The notes: generated by a model not told the origin, from the sequence alone. A stretch of DNA of 64,000 bases from Streptomyces sp. NBC_00483 (GCF_036013745.1 NZ_CP107880.1:5952001-6016000), one strand, 5' to 3'; numbered from the stretch's first letter, positions 36,090 through 45,256 are shown. A program made the numbers and translations.

Positions 36090-36121
36090 AACCCTGGGCG
36101 GCAACCACTGCCCGGGGTTTT
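36090..36121 (+). terminator. Hairpin terminator with short T run
   Basis: AACCCTGGGC...GCCCGGGGTT (one G-T type mismatch) followed by TTT, 17 nt after the acidic-protein stop codon. Confidence 0.6.
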
Positions 36122-36305
36122 GTCGTCCCTGGTGAGGGGCCCGACGTGGCCTTGCCCACACCGGCGGTTCTTCGGGAACGGGACGAACCGGTCAAGGCGT
36201 TCACTGGGTACGAGGGGACTGTTGTGTCCTCTTGGGCCCGCTGTCGACCGGGCTCGGGGCGGTCGACAGCAGGGGAATTCGGCGAAGTCGGGAAATTCGG
36301 CGACT

Positions 36306-37565
36306 ATGGAGAAGCGTGTGATAACGGACGGTAAGCGGCGCAAGGGTCTGATGGCCGCGTCCGCTCTGCTCGGCGGTGTGCTCGTGCTGACGGCCTGTGG
36401 TGGCGGCGACGGCGGCGGCTCCGGCGGCAAGAAGGAATCGCAGGCGCAGGCCGACGAGGCCGCGGCGAAGAAGACCTCCGAGGCCGACATCAAGATCGCG
36501 CCGAAGGACGGCTCCGACAACGCGAGCATCAACAGTGCCGCGAAGGTCACCGTGAGCAAGGGCAAGCTCACCGACGTCACCATGACCACGGCCGACGGTA
36601 CGAAGATCGACGGTCAGATCGCCGCGGACAAGAAGAGCTGGAAGCCCACGAACCAGCTCGAGCGCGCGACGACGTACAAGATCGCCGCCGAGGCGAAGGA
36701 CTCCGACGGCCGCGCGGCCCACGAGAACTCGCAGTTCACGACGGTGTCCCCGGCCAACAGCTTCATCGGGAACTTCACGCCGGAGGACGGCTCGACCGTC
36801 GGTGTCGGCATGCCCGTGTCGATCAACTTCGACAAGGCGATCAGCAACAAGGCCGATGTGCAGGACGGCATCAAGGTGACGTCCAGCAGTGGGCAGGAGG
36901 TCGTCGGGCACTGGTTCAACGACACCCGGCTCGACTTCCGCCCCGAGGACTACTGGAAGGGCGGCTCCACGGTCACCCTGAAGCTGGACCTGGACGGGGT
37001 CGAGGGTGCGGACGGCGTGACCGGCGTGCAGCAGAAGACGGTCTCGTTCAAGGTCGGCCGCAACCAGGTGTCCACGGTCGACGCGAAGACCAAGATGATG
37101 ACGGTCACGCAGGACGGGAAGACCGTCAAGACCATCCCGATCTCCGCGGGCTCCCCCGAGAACAAGACGTACGAGGGCCAGATGGTGATCTCCGAGAAGT
37201 TCAAGGAGACCCGGATGGACGGTGCGACGGTCGGCTTCAAGGACGGCGACGGCAAGGGCGAGTACGACATCAAGGACGTGCCGCACGCGATGCGTCTGTC
37301 GAGCTCCGGCACGTTCATCCACGGCAACTACTGGGGCGCCAAGTCGATCTTCGGTGGCGCGAACACCAGCCACGGCTGCGTCGGTCTGCAGGACGCCAAG
37401 GGCGCCAATGACAACAGCACGCCGGGCGCCTGGTTCTACAACAACTCGATGGTCGGCGACGTCGTCGTCGTGAAGAACACCGGCGACAAGACGGTCCAGC
37501 CGGACAACGGGCTCAACGGCTGGAACATGGACTGGTCGCAGTGGAAGGCCGGTTCCGCCGAGTAA
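36306..37565 (+). CDS. L,D-transpeptidase lipoprotein
   Basis: A 419-aa lipoprotein: basic N-terminus, hydrophobic segment and lipobox LTAC (Cys31). Two Ig-like domains (about 60-250) precede the YkuD catalytic domain, which has His339, and SHGCVGL with His356 and catalytic Cys358. The layout matches mycobacterial LdtMt2-type enzymes that form 3-3 cross-links in peptidoglycan. A GTG at 36318 has a better-spaced GGAG and may be the true start. First gene of an envelope-related stretch. Confidence 0.92.
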   Translation: MEKRVITDGKRRKGLMAASALLGGVLVLTACGGGDGGGSGGKKESQAQADEAAAKKTSEADIKIAPKDGSDNASINSAAKVTVSKGKLTDVTMTTADGTKIDGQIAADKKSWKPTNQLERATTYKIAAEAKDSDGRAAHENSQFTTVSPANSFIGNFTPEDGSTVGVGMPVSINFDKAISNKADVQDGIKVTSSSGQEVVGHWFNDTRLDFRPEDYWKGGSTVTLKLDLDGVEGADGVTGVQQKTVSFKVGRNQVSTVDAKTKMMTVTQDGKTVKTIPISAGSPENKTYEGQMVISEKFKETRMDGATVGFKDGDGKGEYDIKDVPHAMRLSSSGTFIHGNYWGAKSIFGGANTSHGCVGLQDAKGANDNSTPGAWFYNNSMVGDVVVVKNTGDKTVQPDNGLNGWNMDWSQWKAGSAE

Positions 37566-37654
37566 CGGACCGGTCATACCCCGGCGGGGGTCTCATGCCG
37601 TTCTCATGACGGCCTCACGCAACCCTTACAACACCGCCATACCGTTTCGCCGCA

Positions 37655-37692
37655 GCGGGAGCCGGAGCGTCATCGAACGCTCCGGCTTCCGC
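37655..37692 (+). terminator. Terminator hairpin after the L,D-transpeptidase gene
   Basis: Stem GCGGGAGCCGGAGCGT / ACGCTCCGGCTTCCGC with a 6-nt loop and one mismatch pair. Confidence 0.75.
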
Positions 37693-37741
37693 TGATTCCT
37701 GTCAGCGCCCGTATTTGTGGGCCGTCATCGGCGAGGCTTCG

Positions 37742-39244
37742 ATGTTCTTCACCTATCTCCGGCGTGAGCTGCGCCGCCGCAGAAAAGCGGCGCTCGTCGT
37801 CGCCTCCGGGCTCGCGCTCGGGATCGCGCTCGTCATCGTGGTCAACTCGGTGTCCTCCGGGATGACCCAGGCGCAGGGGAAGGTCCTGCAGTCGCTCTAC
37901 GGCCTGGGCACGGACATGACCGTCACCAAGGCCGCGAGCGCGCCGAAGGCGGGCGACGACACGGGCCGCCCGAAGTTCAACTTCGACGCCAAGGACAGCG
38001 ACTCCGGGAAGAAGGAGCAGTCCAGCGACCGGGTGATGGTGCAAGGATTCCAGACCCTCGCCGACTCCACGGTCTCGAAGGTCGCCGACCAGAAGGGCGT
38101 CGCCGACACGGTCGGCGGGCTGAGCCTTCAGGTGATGAAGGTCAGCGGGCAGTTCACGCGCGGCCAGTTCAAGCAGGACCAGAGCAACGGCGGCGGCACG
38201 CAGGGCGGCGGCCCCGGCGGCGGTGAGGGCGGCCAGCCGCAGGGCCGCGTCCAGGGCGGCGGCGCCAACTTCGACGTCAACTCCTTCTCCGTCTACGGCA
38301 CCGACGTCACCCAGCAGAAGCTCGGCCCGCTGACCTCCTCGAAGGTCACCAAGGGGCGCAGCTTCAAGACCTCCGAGTCGAACGCGAAGGTCGCCGTCGT
38401 CGACTCCTCGTACGCCAAGGAGAAGAAGCTCGCCGTCGGCGACAAGGTCACGGTCAAGGGCGCCAAGTACCAGGTCATCGGCGTCGCGACCGCCGACAGC
38501 GGGGACGCCGCCGCCAATGTCTACGTGCCGCTGAAGCAGGCCCAGACGCTCGCGGACGCCAAGTCCAAGGTGACGACGGTCTACGTCAAGGCGACCGACT
38601 CGCAGCAGATCGACGCCGTGAAGACGGCCATCCAGAAGAACATCGACGGCACCACCGTCACCACGTCCGCCGATCTCGCCGACACCGTCTCGGGCTCCCT
38701 GTCGACCGCCTCGAACCTCGCCTCGAACGTCGGCAAGTGGCTGTCGATCGCGGTGCTCGTCGCCGCCTTCCTGGTGGCGGGGCTGCTCACGTCCTCGGCC
38801 GTGTCCCGGCGGGTCCGGGAGTTCGGCACGCTCAAGGCGCTCGGCTGGACGTCGGGCCGGGTGACCCGGCAGGTCGTCGGTGAGGCGGTCGTCAACGGGC
38901 TGATCGGCGGCGTCCTCGGCATCGCCGTCGGGCTCGCGGGCGCGTACGCGGTGACCGCGATCAGCCCCACTCTGTCCGCGCAGCTCGGCGGCGCGGGTGG
39001 CGGTGGCGGCATGGGCGGCGGCGCCGGTGGCGCGGGCTTCGGAGGCGGTGGCGGCGGAATGATGCGCCAGGCGGCAGGGGGAGGGGCGAAGACCCTCGAC
39101 ATCGCGCTCAGCGCGCCCGTCTCCGCGACCACCATCGCCCTCGCGGTCGGCCTCGCCGTCGCGGGCGGCCTCATCGCCGGCGGCTTCGGTGGCTGGCGGG
39201 CCTCGCGGCTGCGCCCCGCGGACGCGCTGCGCCGCGTCGAGTAA
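37742..39244 (+). CDS. FtsX/MacB-type ABC transporter permease
   Basis: A 500-aa permease. Helix 1 is near residues 14-36; a large extracytoplasmic domain (about 40-340) is followed by three helices (about 345-365, 395-425, 450-478) with the FtsX signature RRVREFGTLKALGWTSGRVTRQ. Two Gly-rich stretches (around 150-185 and 420-445) are unusual. A GAGG ribosome-binding site precedes the ATG at 37742. The ATP-binding partner gene follows after 46 bp. MacB/Lol-type systems act on envelope substrates or sense envelope stress. Confidence 0.88.
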   Translation: MFFTYLRRELRRRRKAALVVASGLALGIALVIVVNSVSSGMTQAQGKVLQSLYGLGTDMTVTKAASAPKAGDDTGRPKFNFDAKDSDSGKKEQSSDRVMVQGFQTLADSTVSKVADQKGVADTVGGLSLQVMKVSGQFTRGQFKQDQSNGGGTQGGGPGGGEGGQPQGRVQGGGANFDVNSFSVYGTDVTQQKLGPLTSSKVTKGRSFKTSESNAKVAVVDSSYAKEKKLAVGDKVTVKGAKYQVIGVATADSGDAAANVYVPLKQAQTLADAKSKVTTVYVKATDSQQIDAVKTAIQKNIDGTTVTTSADLADTVSGSLSTASNLASNVGKWLSIAVLVAAFLVAGLLTSSAVSRRVREFGTLKALGWTSGRVTRQVVGEAVVNGLIGGVLGIAVGLAGAYAVTAISPTLSAQLGGAGGGGGMGGGAGGAGFGGGGGGMMRQAAGGGAKTLDIALSAPVSATTIALAVGLAVAGGLIAGGFGGWRASRLRPADALRRVE

Positions 39245-39290
39245 CACCACCGGTAACGCCAATCACCTTACGTAGTACAGGAGTTGCACC

Positions 39291-39977
39291 ATGTATCAGC
39301 TCACCGGCGTGACCAAGCAGTACCGGCGCGGCAAGGACACCGTCGACGCGCTGGCGGGCGTCGATCTGGCCATCGGCGACGGCGACCGGCTCGTCATCCA
39401 GGGCCCCACGGGCGGCGGCAAGTCGACCCTGCTCCAGATGCTCGGCGGGCTCGACCGGCCCACGGCGGGCAGCGTCGTGCTCGACGGGGTCGACCTGGCG
39501 ACGCTGCCGGAGGCCCGGCTCACCAAGGTCCGCGCCGAGTCCATCGGCTTCGTCTTCCAGTCCTTCAACCTCGTCCCGACGCTCAACGCGCTGGAGAACT
39601 GCGAGACGGCCCTGGTGCCGCTGGGTCTGAAGAGCGCCGAGCGGCGGGAGCGGGCCGCGGAGGCGCTGCGGTCCGTGGGGCTCGGGGAGCGGCTGCGGCA
39701 TCTGCCTGCGGAGCTGTCCGGCGGCCAGCAGCAGCGTGTCGCCATCGCGCGGGCCCTGGTGAAGAACCCGAAGGTGCTGCTCGCCGACGAGCCCACGGGC
39801 AACCTCGACGAGTCGATGCGCGACGAGATCATGGACGTACTGGAGGAACGCTGGAAGGAGCACGGCCTGACGTTCGTGATGGTCACCCACGACTCGGCGA
39901 TCGCACGGAAGGCGCCCCGCCTCGCGACGATCAGCAAGGGGCGGATCACGGTCACGGAGAACGCCTCGGCGGCCTGA
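39291..39977 (+). CDS. ABC transporter ATP-binding protein (LolD/MacB type)
   Basis: A 228-aa ATPase: Walker A GPTGGGKSTLL, Q-loop FVFQSFNL, ABC signature LSGGQQQRVAIARAL, Walker B VLLADEPTGNLDE and switch His in VTHDS. It pairs with the upstream FtsX-type permease. GGAG lies 8 nt before the ATG. After the stop come three direct copies of GGACCGG(C/T)GTG-like sequence. Confidence 0.93.
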   Translation: MYQLTGVTKQYRRGKDTVDALAGVDLAIGDGDRLVIQGPTGGGKSTLLQMLGGLDRPTAGSVVLDGVDLATLPEARLTKVRAESIGFVFQSFNLVPTLNALENCETALVPLGLKSAERRERAAEALRSVGLGERLRHLPAELSGGQQQRVAIARALVKNPKVLLADEPTGNLDESMRDEIMDVLEERWKEHGLTFVMVTHDSAIARKAPRLATISKGRITVTENASAA

Positions 39978-40280
39978 CCCGGACCGGCGTGATCCGGACC
40001 GGTGTGCCCGGACCGGCCCGACCCGGACGCCTCACAGGTGTCGTCGAAGTGAACACGTTTTGGGCAAAGGGTTGTGCTCGAATCGGAAGGTGTGCCGTTT
40101 GTCACGTGCCACACCAGTCCCAGATGTTTCCCAATGCCCCAATTCCCGGAAGGCCGCATCAATACACTCGCCTCCCATGTGTGAGTGGAACGTGGAGAAC
40201 GGGCACCGAATGTGGTCGCTTCGTCGGGGCCAGGACCGGGACCGGGGTCGGCCGGGCGGCGACGCCGGCGCCGTCGCCTG

Positions 40281-42386
40281 ATGGGGGCACGGCACAAACA
40301 AGCAAGGGACCCGCGGGCGCACTGGCTGCTGCTCGCCCTCACCCTGCCGGTGCTCTTCGGCGCCCTCCTCTTCCAGGGCTGGACCCAGAACGAGGTGGAC
40401 GGCGCCAGGACGAAGCCTGCCTGCACGCAGCCCGTGCCCGCGTCGGCCTCCGGCGCGGGCCCGGTGCTGTCCATCGACGGCGGCCGGGTGTACAGCGCCT
40501 CGATGCGGCCCGGCACCGTCGCGCTCACCTATGACGGCGGCCCCTACCCGAAGGCGACGCCGAAGCTGCTCGCGCTGCTCAAGAAGCATCACGCGCACGC
40601 CACGTTCTTCCTCAACGGCGCCAAGGCCGCTCAGTATCCGAAGCTGGTCGAGCGGATCAGGGCCGACGGGCACGACATCGGCTCCAACACCTACACGGGC
40701 GCCGACATGGGCAGCTCGTCCAAGGTGCGCAGCAAGCTCGAACTGGGGCTGACCCAGAGCGCGTTCGCGGGCAGTGGCGGCTTCCACACCACACTCCTGC
40801 GGATGCCGATGACCACCACCGTCGCCACGATGTGCGGCGGCGAGTGGCCCGCCGCGCAGGCGGCGTCCGCCGACGGCTACACGCTGGTCGCGGCCGACCA
40901 CTCCGGGCAGCGGGTCAGGGACGGCCTGGTGCGCCAGCTCAGCCAGACCTCGCTCGGCTACCGCGAGACGGCGAAGCTGCTGGCGAATCCGCAGGCCAGG
41001 AACTTCGCCACCATCACGGAGGGCGCGCAGACCAACCAGCGGGCGACGGAGGAGGTGGCTGCGCCCGTGCGCTGGCTCGGGCAGGGCCTGATCTGGTTCC
41101 AGACCCTCGGCCGCAGCTTCGTCTCGGCCATCTCGTGGGTGCTCCTCGCGGCCGCGGGCCTCGGTGTGCTGCGCCTGCTCGTGCTCGTGCTGTTCGCCCG
41201 CGCGCACGTCAGACGCCTTGAGCGGTTCCGTCCCGGCTCGCCCTGGCTGCGCGAGATCCGCGATCCGGTGACCGTGCTCGTACCCGCGTACAACGAGGAG
41301 GCGGGCATCGGCGCGACGCTGCGTTCGCTGCTCGCCTCGACCCACCAGCCGATGCAGATCATCGTCATCGACGACGGGTCGAGCGACCGCACGGTGCAGA
41401 TCGCGAGCGAGTACGCGGCCCGTGACGCGCGCGTGCAGGTGCTGTGCCAGCCCAACTCGGGCAAGGCCGCGGCCCTCAACCACGGCCTGAAGTACACCCG
41501 TTGCCCGTACGTCGTGATGATCGACTCGGACACCGTCTTCGAGGCCGACGCGATCCAGCGCCTGGTCCAGCCGCTGGCCCACCCGGCCGTCGGCGCGGTC
41601 AGCGGCAACACCAAGGTCGGCAACCGCAAGCGCCTCCTCGGCCGTTGGCAGCACCTGGAGTACGTCTTCGGGTTCAACCTGGACCGCCGGATGTTCGAGG
41701 TCCTGGAGTGCATGACGACCGTGCCCGGCGCGATCGGCGCCTTCCGGCTCGACGCGCTGATGGGCGTCGGCGGCCTGAGCGAGGACACCCTCGCCGAGGA
41801 CACCGACCTCACGATGGCGCTGTGGCGGGCCGGCTGGCGGGTCGTGTACGAGGAGACGGCCATCGCCTGGACCGAAGTACCCACATCCCTGCGGCAGTTG
41901 TGGCGCCAGCGCTACCGCTGGTGCTACGGCACCCTGCAGGCGATGTGGAAGCACCGGGGCGCGGTCCTGGAGGTCGGGCCCGCGGGCCGCTTCGGGCGGC
42001 GCGGCCTTTCCTACCTGTTCCTCTTCCAGGTCGTGCTGCCGCTCCTCGCCCCGATGATCGACGTCTTCATGTTCTACAGCGCCGTGTTCGCCGGTGACAC
42101 GACCACGTCCGTGGTGGCCTGGGTGGGCTTTCTCGCCCTCCAGATGGTCGTCGCGGCGTACGCTCTGAAGCTCGACGGAGAGCGCAGGCGCACGCTCTGG
42201 TCATTGCCCTTCCAGCTGTTCGTGTACCGGCAGTTGATGTACCTCGTGGTCATCCAGTCCGTGGTGGCCTTCGTGGGCGGCAGCCGGTTGAAGTGGCAGC
42301 GCATGCACCGTTCCGGAACGGCCGCCGCGGCGGCCCAGCACATCGTCAGGACGGCCGAAGAGCCGGACCTGCCGGTCGCGAGGTGA
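40281..42386 (+). CDS. Glycosyltransferase family 2 with degenerate polysaccharide deacetylase domain
   Basis: A 701-aa membrane protein with a signal anchor (about 15-32) and an external NodB-like domain (about 60-245). Deacetylase motifs are degenerate: TFDDGP is TYDGGP (83-88), and the zinc-binding HxxxH is N136-TYT-G140, so the metal ligands are absent. The glycosyltransferase part (about 325-600) is intact: VPAYNEE, DSD (415-417), EDTD (506-509), QRYRW (543-547), with helices after. It probably makes a beta-linked polysaccharide. GTG codons at 40185 and 40212 could extend the Arg-rich N-terminus. Overlaps the LCP gene (GTGA). Confidence 0.9.
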   Translation: MGARHKQARDPRAHWLLLALTLPVLFGALLFQGWTQNEVDGARTKPACTQPVPASASGAGPVLSIDGGRVYSASMRPGTVALTYDGGPYPKATPKLLALLKKHHAHATFFLNGAKAAQYPKLVERIRADGHDIGSNTYTGADMGSSSKVRSKLELGLTQSAFAGSGGFHTTLLRMPMTTTVATMCGGEWPAAQAASADGYTLVAADHSGQRVRDGLVRQLSQTSLGYRETAKLLANPQARNFATITEGAQTNQRATEEVAAPVRWLGQGLIWFQTLGRSFVSAISWVLLAAAGLGVLRLLVLVLFARAHVRRLERFRPGSPWLREIRDPVTVLVPAYNEEAGIGATLRSLLASTHQPMQIIVIDDGSSDRTVQIASEYAARDARVQVLCQPNSGKAAALNHGLKYTRCPYVVMIDSDTVFEADAIQRLVQPLAHPAVGAVSGNTKVGNRKRLLGRWQHLEYVFGFNLDRRMFEVLECMTTVPGAIGAFRLDALMGVGGLSEDTLAEDTDLTMALWRAGWRVVYEETAIAWTEVPTSLRQLWRQRYRWCYGTLQAMWKHRGAVLEVGPAGRFGRRGLSYLFLFQVVLPLLAPMIDVFMFYSAVFAGDTTTSVVAWVGFLALQMVVAAYALKLDGERRRTLWSLPFQLFVYRQLMYLVVIQSVVAFVGGSRLKWQRMHRSGTAAAAAQHIVRTAEEPDLPVAR

Positions 42387-43666
42387 CGACCCTGAACCCC
42401 AGTGCACACACCCCGACGCCCTACCCGTACGGCGAGTACGAGGCGGAGCAGCACCCGTACGACGGGCAGCAGCATCCGTACGAGGTGGAGCAGAACCCGT
42501 ACGAGGTGGATCAGTACGGGCACGGGTACGAGTACGCCCCCGAGCCCCACTCGTACGAGGTCGAGCACCACCCGTTCGACCCGGTGCCGGCCAACAGGCC
42601 CGGCGGGCGGGCCGACGGCGGGTACAAGCGCAGCGAGCGCGAGCCCAAGCGCAAGCGGCGGCGCACCAAGTTCGGGCTCGTGGTGCGCGGGCTGTGCCTG
42701 CTCGTGCTGCTGGTGCTGCTCGCGGGCGCGGGGACGTACGTATGGGCGGGCACCCGGCTCGACGGGGAGGTCGACCTCGCGTCGCTGCCGAGCAGGGCCG
42801 CGCCGGGCAAGGGCACGAACTACCTGATCGTGGGCTCCGACAGCCGCGAGGGCCTCAGCGAGAAGCAGACCAAGAACCTGCACACCGGTTCGTCGCTCGG
42901 TTCCGAGGGCCGCCGCACCGACTCGATGATGGTGCTGCACACCGGCGCCCACGGCACCACCCTCACCAGCCTGCCGCGGGACTCCTGGGTCACCATCCCG
43001 CCGTACGTGGACCCGAAGACCGGCATCCACCACAAGCCGGCGAAGAACAAGCTCAACGCGGCGTTCTCGCTCGGCGGCCCCGAACTCCTGGTCCGCGCGG
43101 TCGAGTCGAACACCGGGCTGCGGATCAACCACTACACGGAGATCGGCTTCGCCGGGTTCGTCGGCATCGTCGACGCGGTCGGCGGCGTGCCGATGTGCGT
43201 CGACCGGCACATCGTCGACGACAAGTCGGGGCTCGACCTGGCCAAGGGCTGCCACAACCTGACCGGGCGCGAGGCGCTCGGCTTCGTGCGCCAGCGCCAC
43301 CAGGAGAAGGAGGGCGACCTCGGCCGCTCCCGCAACCAGCAGAAGTTCCTCTCCGCGCTGGCCAAGAAGGCGTCGTCGCCCGGGGTGCTGATGAACCCGT
43401 CGACCATGTACGGCACCGCGGGCGCGGGCCTGGACACACTCATCGTGGACAAGTCGACCGGGGTTCCGGAGCTGACCCGACTGTTCAAGGCGATGAAGGG
43501 GGTGTCCTCGGGCCAGGGCAGGCAACTGGGCGTACCTGTGCGCACGTTGGGCTTCGCCACGTCCAAGGGCAGCGCCATCCTCTGGGACAGGCAGAAGGCG
43601 AACCGGTTGTTCACGGAGCTCAGGGAGGACCGCCCGGTGACCGGATCAAGCCCCGCCGGCGATTGA
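42383..43666 (+). CDS. LCP (LytR-CpsA-Psr) family cell-wall ligase
   Basis: A 427-aa LCP protein that likely attaches anionic polymers or glycans to peptidoglycan. A ~95-residue cytoplasmic tail with repeated HPY/PYEV units precedes one membrane helix (about 105-125). The LCP domain has RTDSMMVL, SLPRDSWVTI, KLNAAFSLGG and the Arg-rich QKFLSALAKK region. Its GTG overlaps the glycosyltransferase stop as GTGA, so the two are co-translated; the LCP protein may anchor the polymer that enzyme makes. The last residues SSPAGD and stop are encoded by dispersed-repeat copy 9. Confidence 0.92.
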   Translation: MTTLNPSAHTPTPYPYGEYEAEQHPYDGQQHPYEVEQNPYEVDQYGHGYEYAPEPHSYEVEHHPFDPVPANRPGGRADGGYKRSEREPKRKRRRTKFGLVVRGLCLLVLLVLLAGAGTYVWAGTRLDGEVDLASLPSRAAPGKGTNYLIVGSDSREGLSEKQTKNLHTGSSLGSEGRRTDSMMVLHTGAHGTTLTSLPRDSWVTIPPYVDPKTGIHHKPAKNKLNAAFSLGGPELLVRAVESNTGLRINHYTEIGFAGFVGIVDAVGGVPMCVDRHIVDDKSGLDLAKGCHNLTGREALGFVRQRHQEKEGDLGRSRNQQKFLSALAKKASSPGVLMNPSTMYGTAGAGLDTLIVDKSTGVPELTRLFKAMKGVSSGQGRQLGVPVRTLGFATSKGSAILWDRQKANRLFTELREDRPVTGSSPAGD

Positions 43667-43709
43667 GGCGCGGGGTCCGGGGCAGAGCCCCGAAACCGCA
43701 ACCCCGGCC
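43645..43709 (+). repeat. Dispersed intergenic repeat, copy 9
   Basis: Forward copy with ATCAAGCCCCGCCGGCGATT and core GGGGTCCGGGGCAGAGCCCC. It overlaps the 3' end of the LCP gene and supplies its last codons and stop. Confidence 0.88.
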
Positions 43710-43745
43710 CTGGCTACAGCGGAGCGCCGGTGCTTGGCTGGGGGC

Positions 43746-44525
43746 ATGACGACTCGATCCCGGCGCACCATCGAGTACATCCGCTATCGCATCCCCGAGG
43801 ACCGCTCCGCCGAGTTCATGGCGGCGTACACCCGCGCGTCACAACAGCTGGCGGCCTCGGAGCACTGCGTCTCGTACGAACTCACCCGCTGCGAAGAGGA
43901 CTTCGAGCACTTCATCCTGCGCATCGTGTGGACGTCGACCGAGGACCACCTGAAGGGCTTCCGCACCTCCGAGCTCTTCCCGGTGTTCCTCACCGAGATC
44001 CGCCCCTACGTCGGGTACATCGACGAGATGCGCCACTACACGCCGACCACGGTGCGCGGAACGGGCTCGTCGGACCCCACGCTCTTCGAATGGGCGGGCG
44101 GCGCCGAGGCGTTCGGCCGTCTGACGTCCGTGTTCTACGAGAAGGTGGTGAAGGACGACCTCCTCGGCCCGCTCTTCGCCGACCTCCCTGCGGAGCACGC
44201 GGACCATGTCGCCCTGTGGCTCGGCGAGGTCTTCGGCGGCCCTTCGGCCTACTCCGAACAGCACGGCGGCCACAGCCACATGGTCGCGATGCACATCGGC
44301 AAGGGCGTCACCGAGCCGCAGCGCCGCCGCTGGGTCAACCTCATGCAGGACGCGGCCGACGAGGCGGCCCTGCCGACGGACGCGGAATTCCGCTCCGCGT
44401 TCCTCGCCTACATCGAGTGGGGCACACGCCTCGCCGCCCACTTCTCGGGCCCGGAGGCCGAGCGCCCGGAGGAACAGCCGGTACCCCACTGGACGTGGGG
44501 CGCGGCGCCTCCGTACCTGCCCTGA
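43746..44525 (+). CDS. Monooxygenase-domain/truncated hemoglobin fusion
   Basis: A 259-aa chimera. Residues ~7-100 form an antibiotic-biosynthesis-monooxygenase (ABM) domain (EYIRYRIPEDRSAEFMAAY ... EDHLKGFRTSELF); residues ~112-235 form a group II truncated globin (VFYEKVVKDDLLGPLFADL, proximal His candidate in MVAMHIG, and Trp in RRRWVNLM at the conserved G8 site). Such fusions have been described in S. avermitilis. It may bind O2 or handle reactive nitrogen or quinol substrates. ATG at 43746 follows GGGGGC. Confidence 0.92.
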   Translation: MTTRSRRTIEYIRYRIPEDRSAEFMAAYTRASQQLAASEHCVSYELTRCEEDFEHFILRIVWTSTEDHLKGFRTSELFPVFLTEIRPYVGYIDEMRHYTPTTVRGTGSSDPTLFEWAGGAEAFGRLTSVFYEKVVKDDLLGPLFADLPAEHADHVALWLGEVFGGPSAYSEQHGGHSHMVAMHIGKGVTEPQRRRWVNLMQDAADEAALPTDAEFRSAFLAYIEWGTRLAAHFSGPEAERPEEQPVPHWTWGAAPPYLP

Positions 44526-44531
44526 GAGGCG

Positions 44532-44642
44532 CTACGCCGGGGACATGACCTCGTACAGGTTCCGGGCGTCGTCGGCGAAGAAGCGGGCGGCCGTGGTGTT
44601 GTCGACGGCCGGGACGATCGTGTGGTTGAGGCTGACGGTCAT
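44532..44642 (-). pseudogene. VOC-family gene remnant with internal deletion
   Basis: A 36-aa reading frame. Its first ~24 residues (MTVSLNHTIVPAVDNTTAAR) match the start of VOC/glyoxalase-type proteins, and the last ~10 (NLYEVMSPA) look like their C-terminus, so the central part seems deleted in frame. Its ATG overlaps the TetR stop as ATGA. It is either a decayed gene or a short translated leftover. Confidence 0.6.
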
Positions 44643-45256
44643 GAGGGGCTCCCGGGTGCGGCCAGCGAACCGTGCAGCAGTACGTCGACGAGTTCGGCCG
44701 GTGTCGGGTTCAAGTCCGCTTCAGGGGAGCGGAGTTGGGTGAAGAGCATGCCGAGGAAGAGCGTGGCGAGCTTGTCCGGGGGCAGCCGCAGGGCGTCCCG
44801 GTCGGGCTCGATCAGCTCGCTCAGCGCCTCCCGCATCGCCTGCGCGGACGCCTGCCGGCCGTCCTGGGTGGGCCGCTCGCCCTCGGGTCGGCCGCGCCGC
44901 CGCCCCGACGCGTAGAGCCCGCCGACGACGGCGCCCATCCGGTCCAGATGGGCCCGCATCGCCTCGGCGGCCTCGGCGAGCCGGGCGGTGAGCGGCTGCT
45001 CCAGATCGATCGAGGCCAGCTCGCGCCGCACGTGCTCGGGGCTGACCGCCTCGGCGACGCAGGCGTCGAGCACCTCGTCCTTGTCCTGGAACACCCGGAA
45101 GATCGTGGCCTCCCCGATCCCCGCGGCGCGAGCGATCTGCCCCGTGGTGACGGCCCCGCCGTACTCGGCGACAAGCGGCAACGCGGCCGCGACGATCATG
45201 CTGCGCCGCTGCTCCGGACTCATGCCGGGAGCGCGCTTCCTGGTGGTGGCTGGCAT
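44639..45256 (-). CDS. TetR-family transcriptional regulator
   Basis: A 205-aa regulator. The N-terminal helix-turn-helix is RRSMIVAAALPLVAEYG, then AVTTGQIARAAGIGEATIFRVFQDKDE; the ligand domain follows. A perfect palindrome lies 12 nt upstream of its start, a typical autoregulatory TetR operator. The VOC remnant is coupled to its stop, and similar TetR-VOC pairs are common, so the regulator may have lost its original target partner. Confidence 0.9.
   Translation of the reverse strand: MPATTRKRAPGMSPEQRRSMIVAAALPLVAEYGGAVTTGQIARAAGIGEATIFRVFQDKDEVLDACVAEAVSPEHVRRELASIDLEQPLTARLAEAAEAMRAHLDRMGAVVGGLYASGRRRGRPEGERPTQDGRQASAQAMREALSELIEPDRDALRLPPDKLATLFLGMLFTQLRSPEADLNPTPAELVDVLLHGSLAAPGSPS

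Noticed and set aside
36120..36305. Upstream extension of the L,D-transpeptidase gene
   Set aside because: It would bury the signal peptide and lipobox and runs through the terminator flank of the previous gene.
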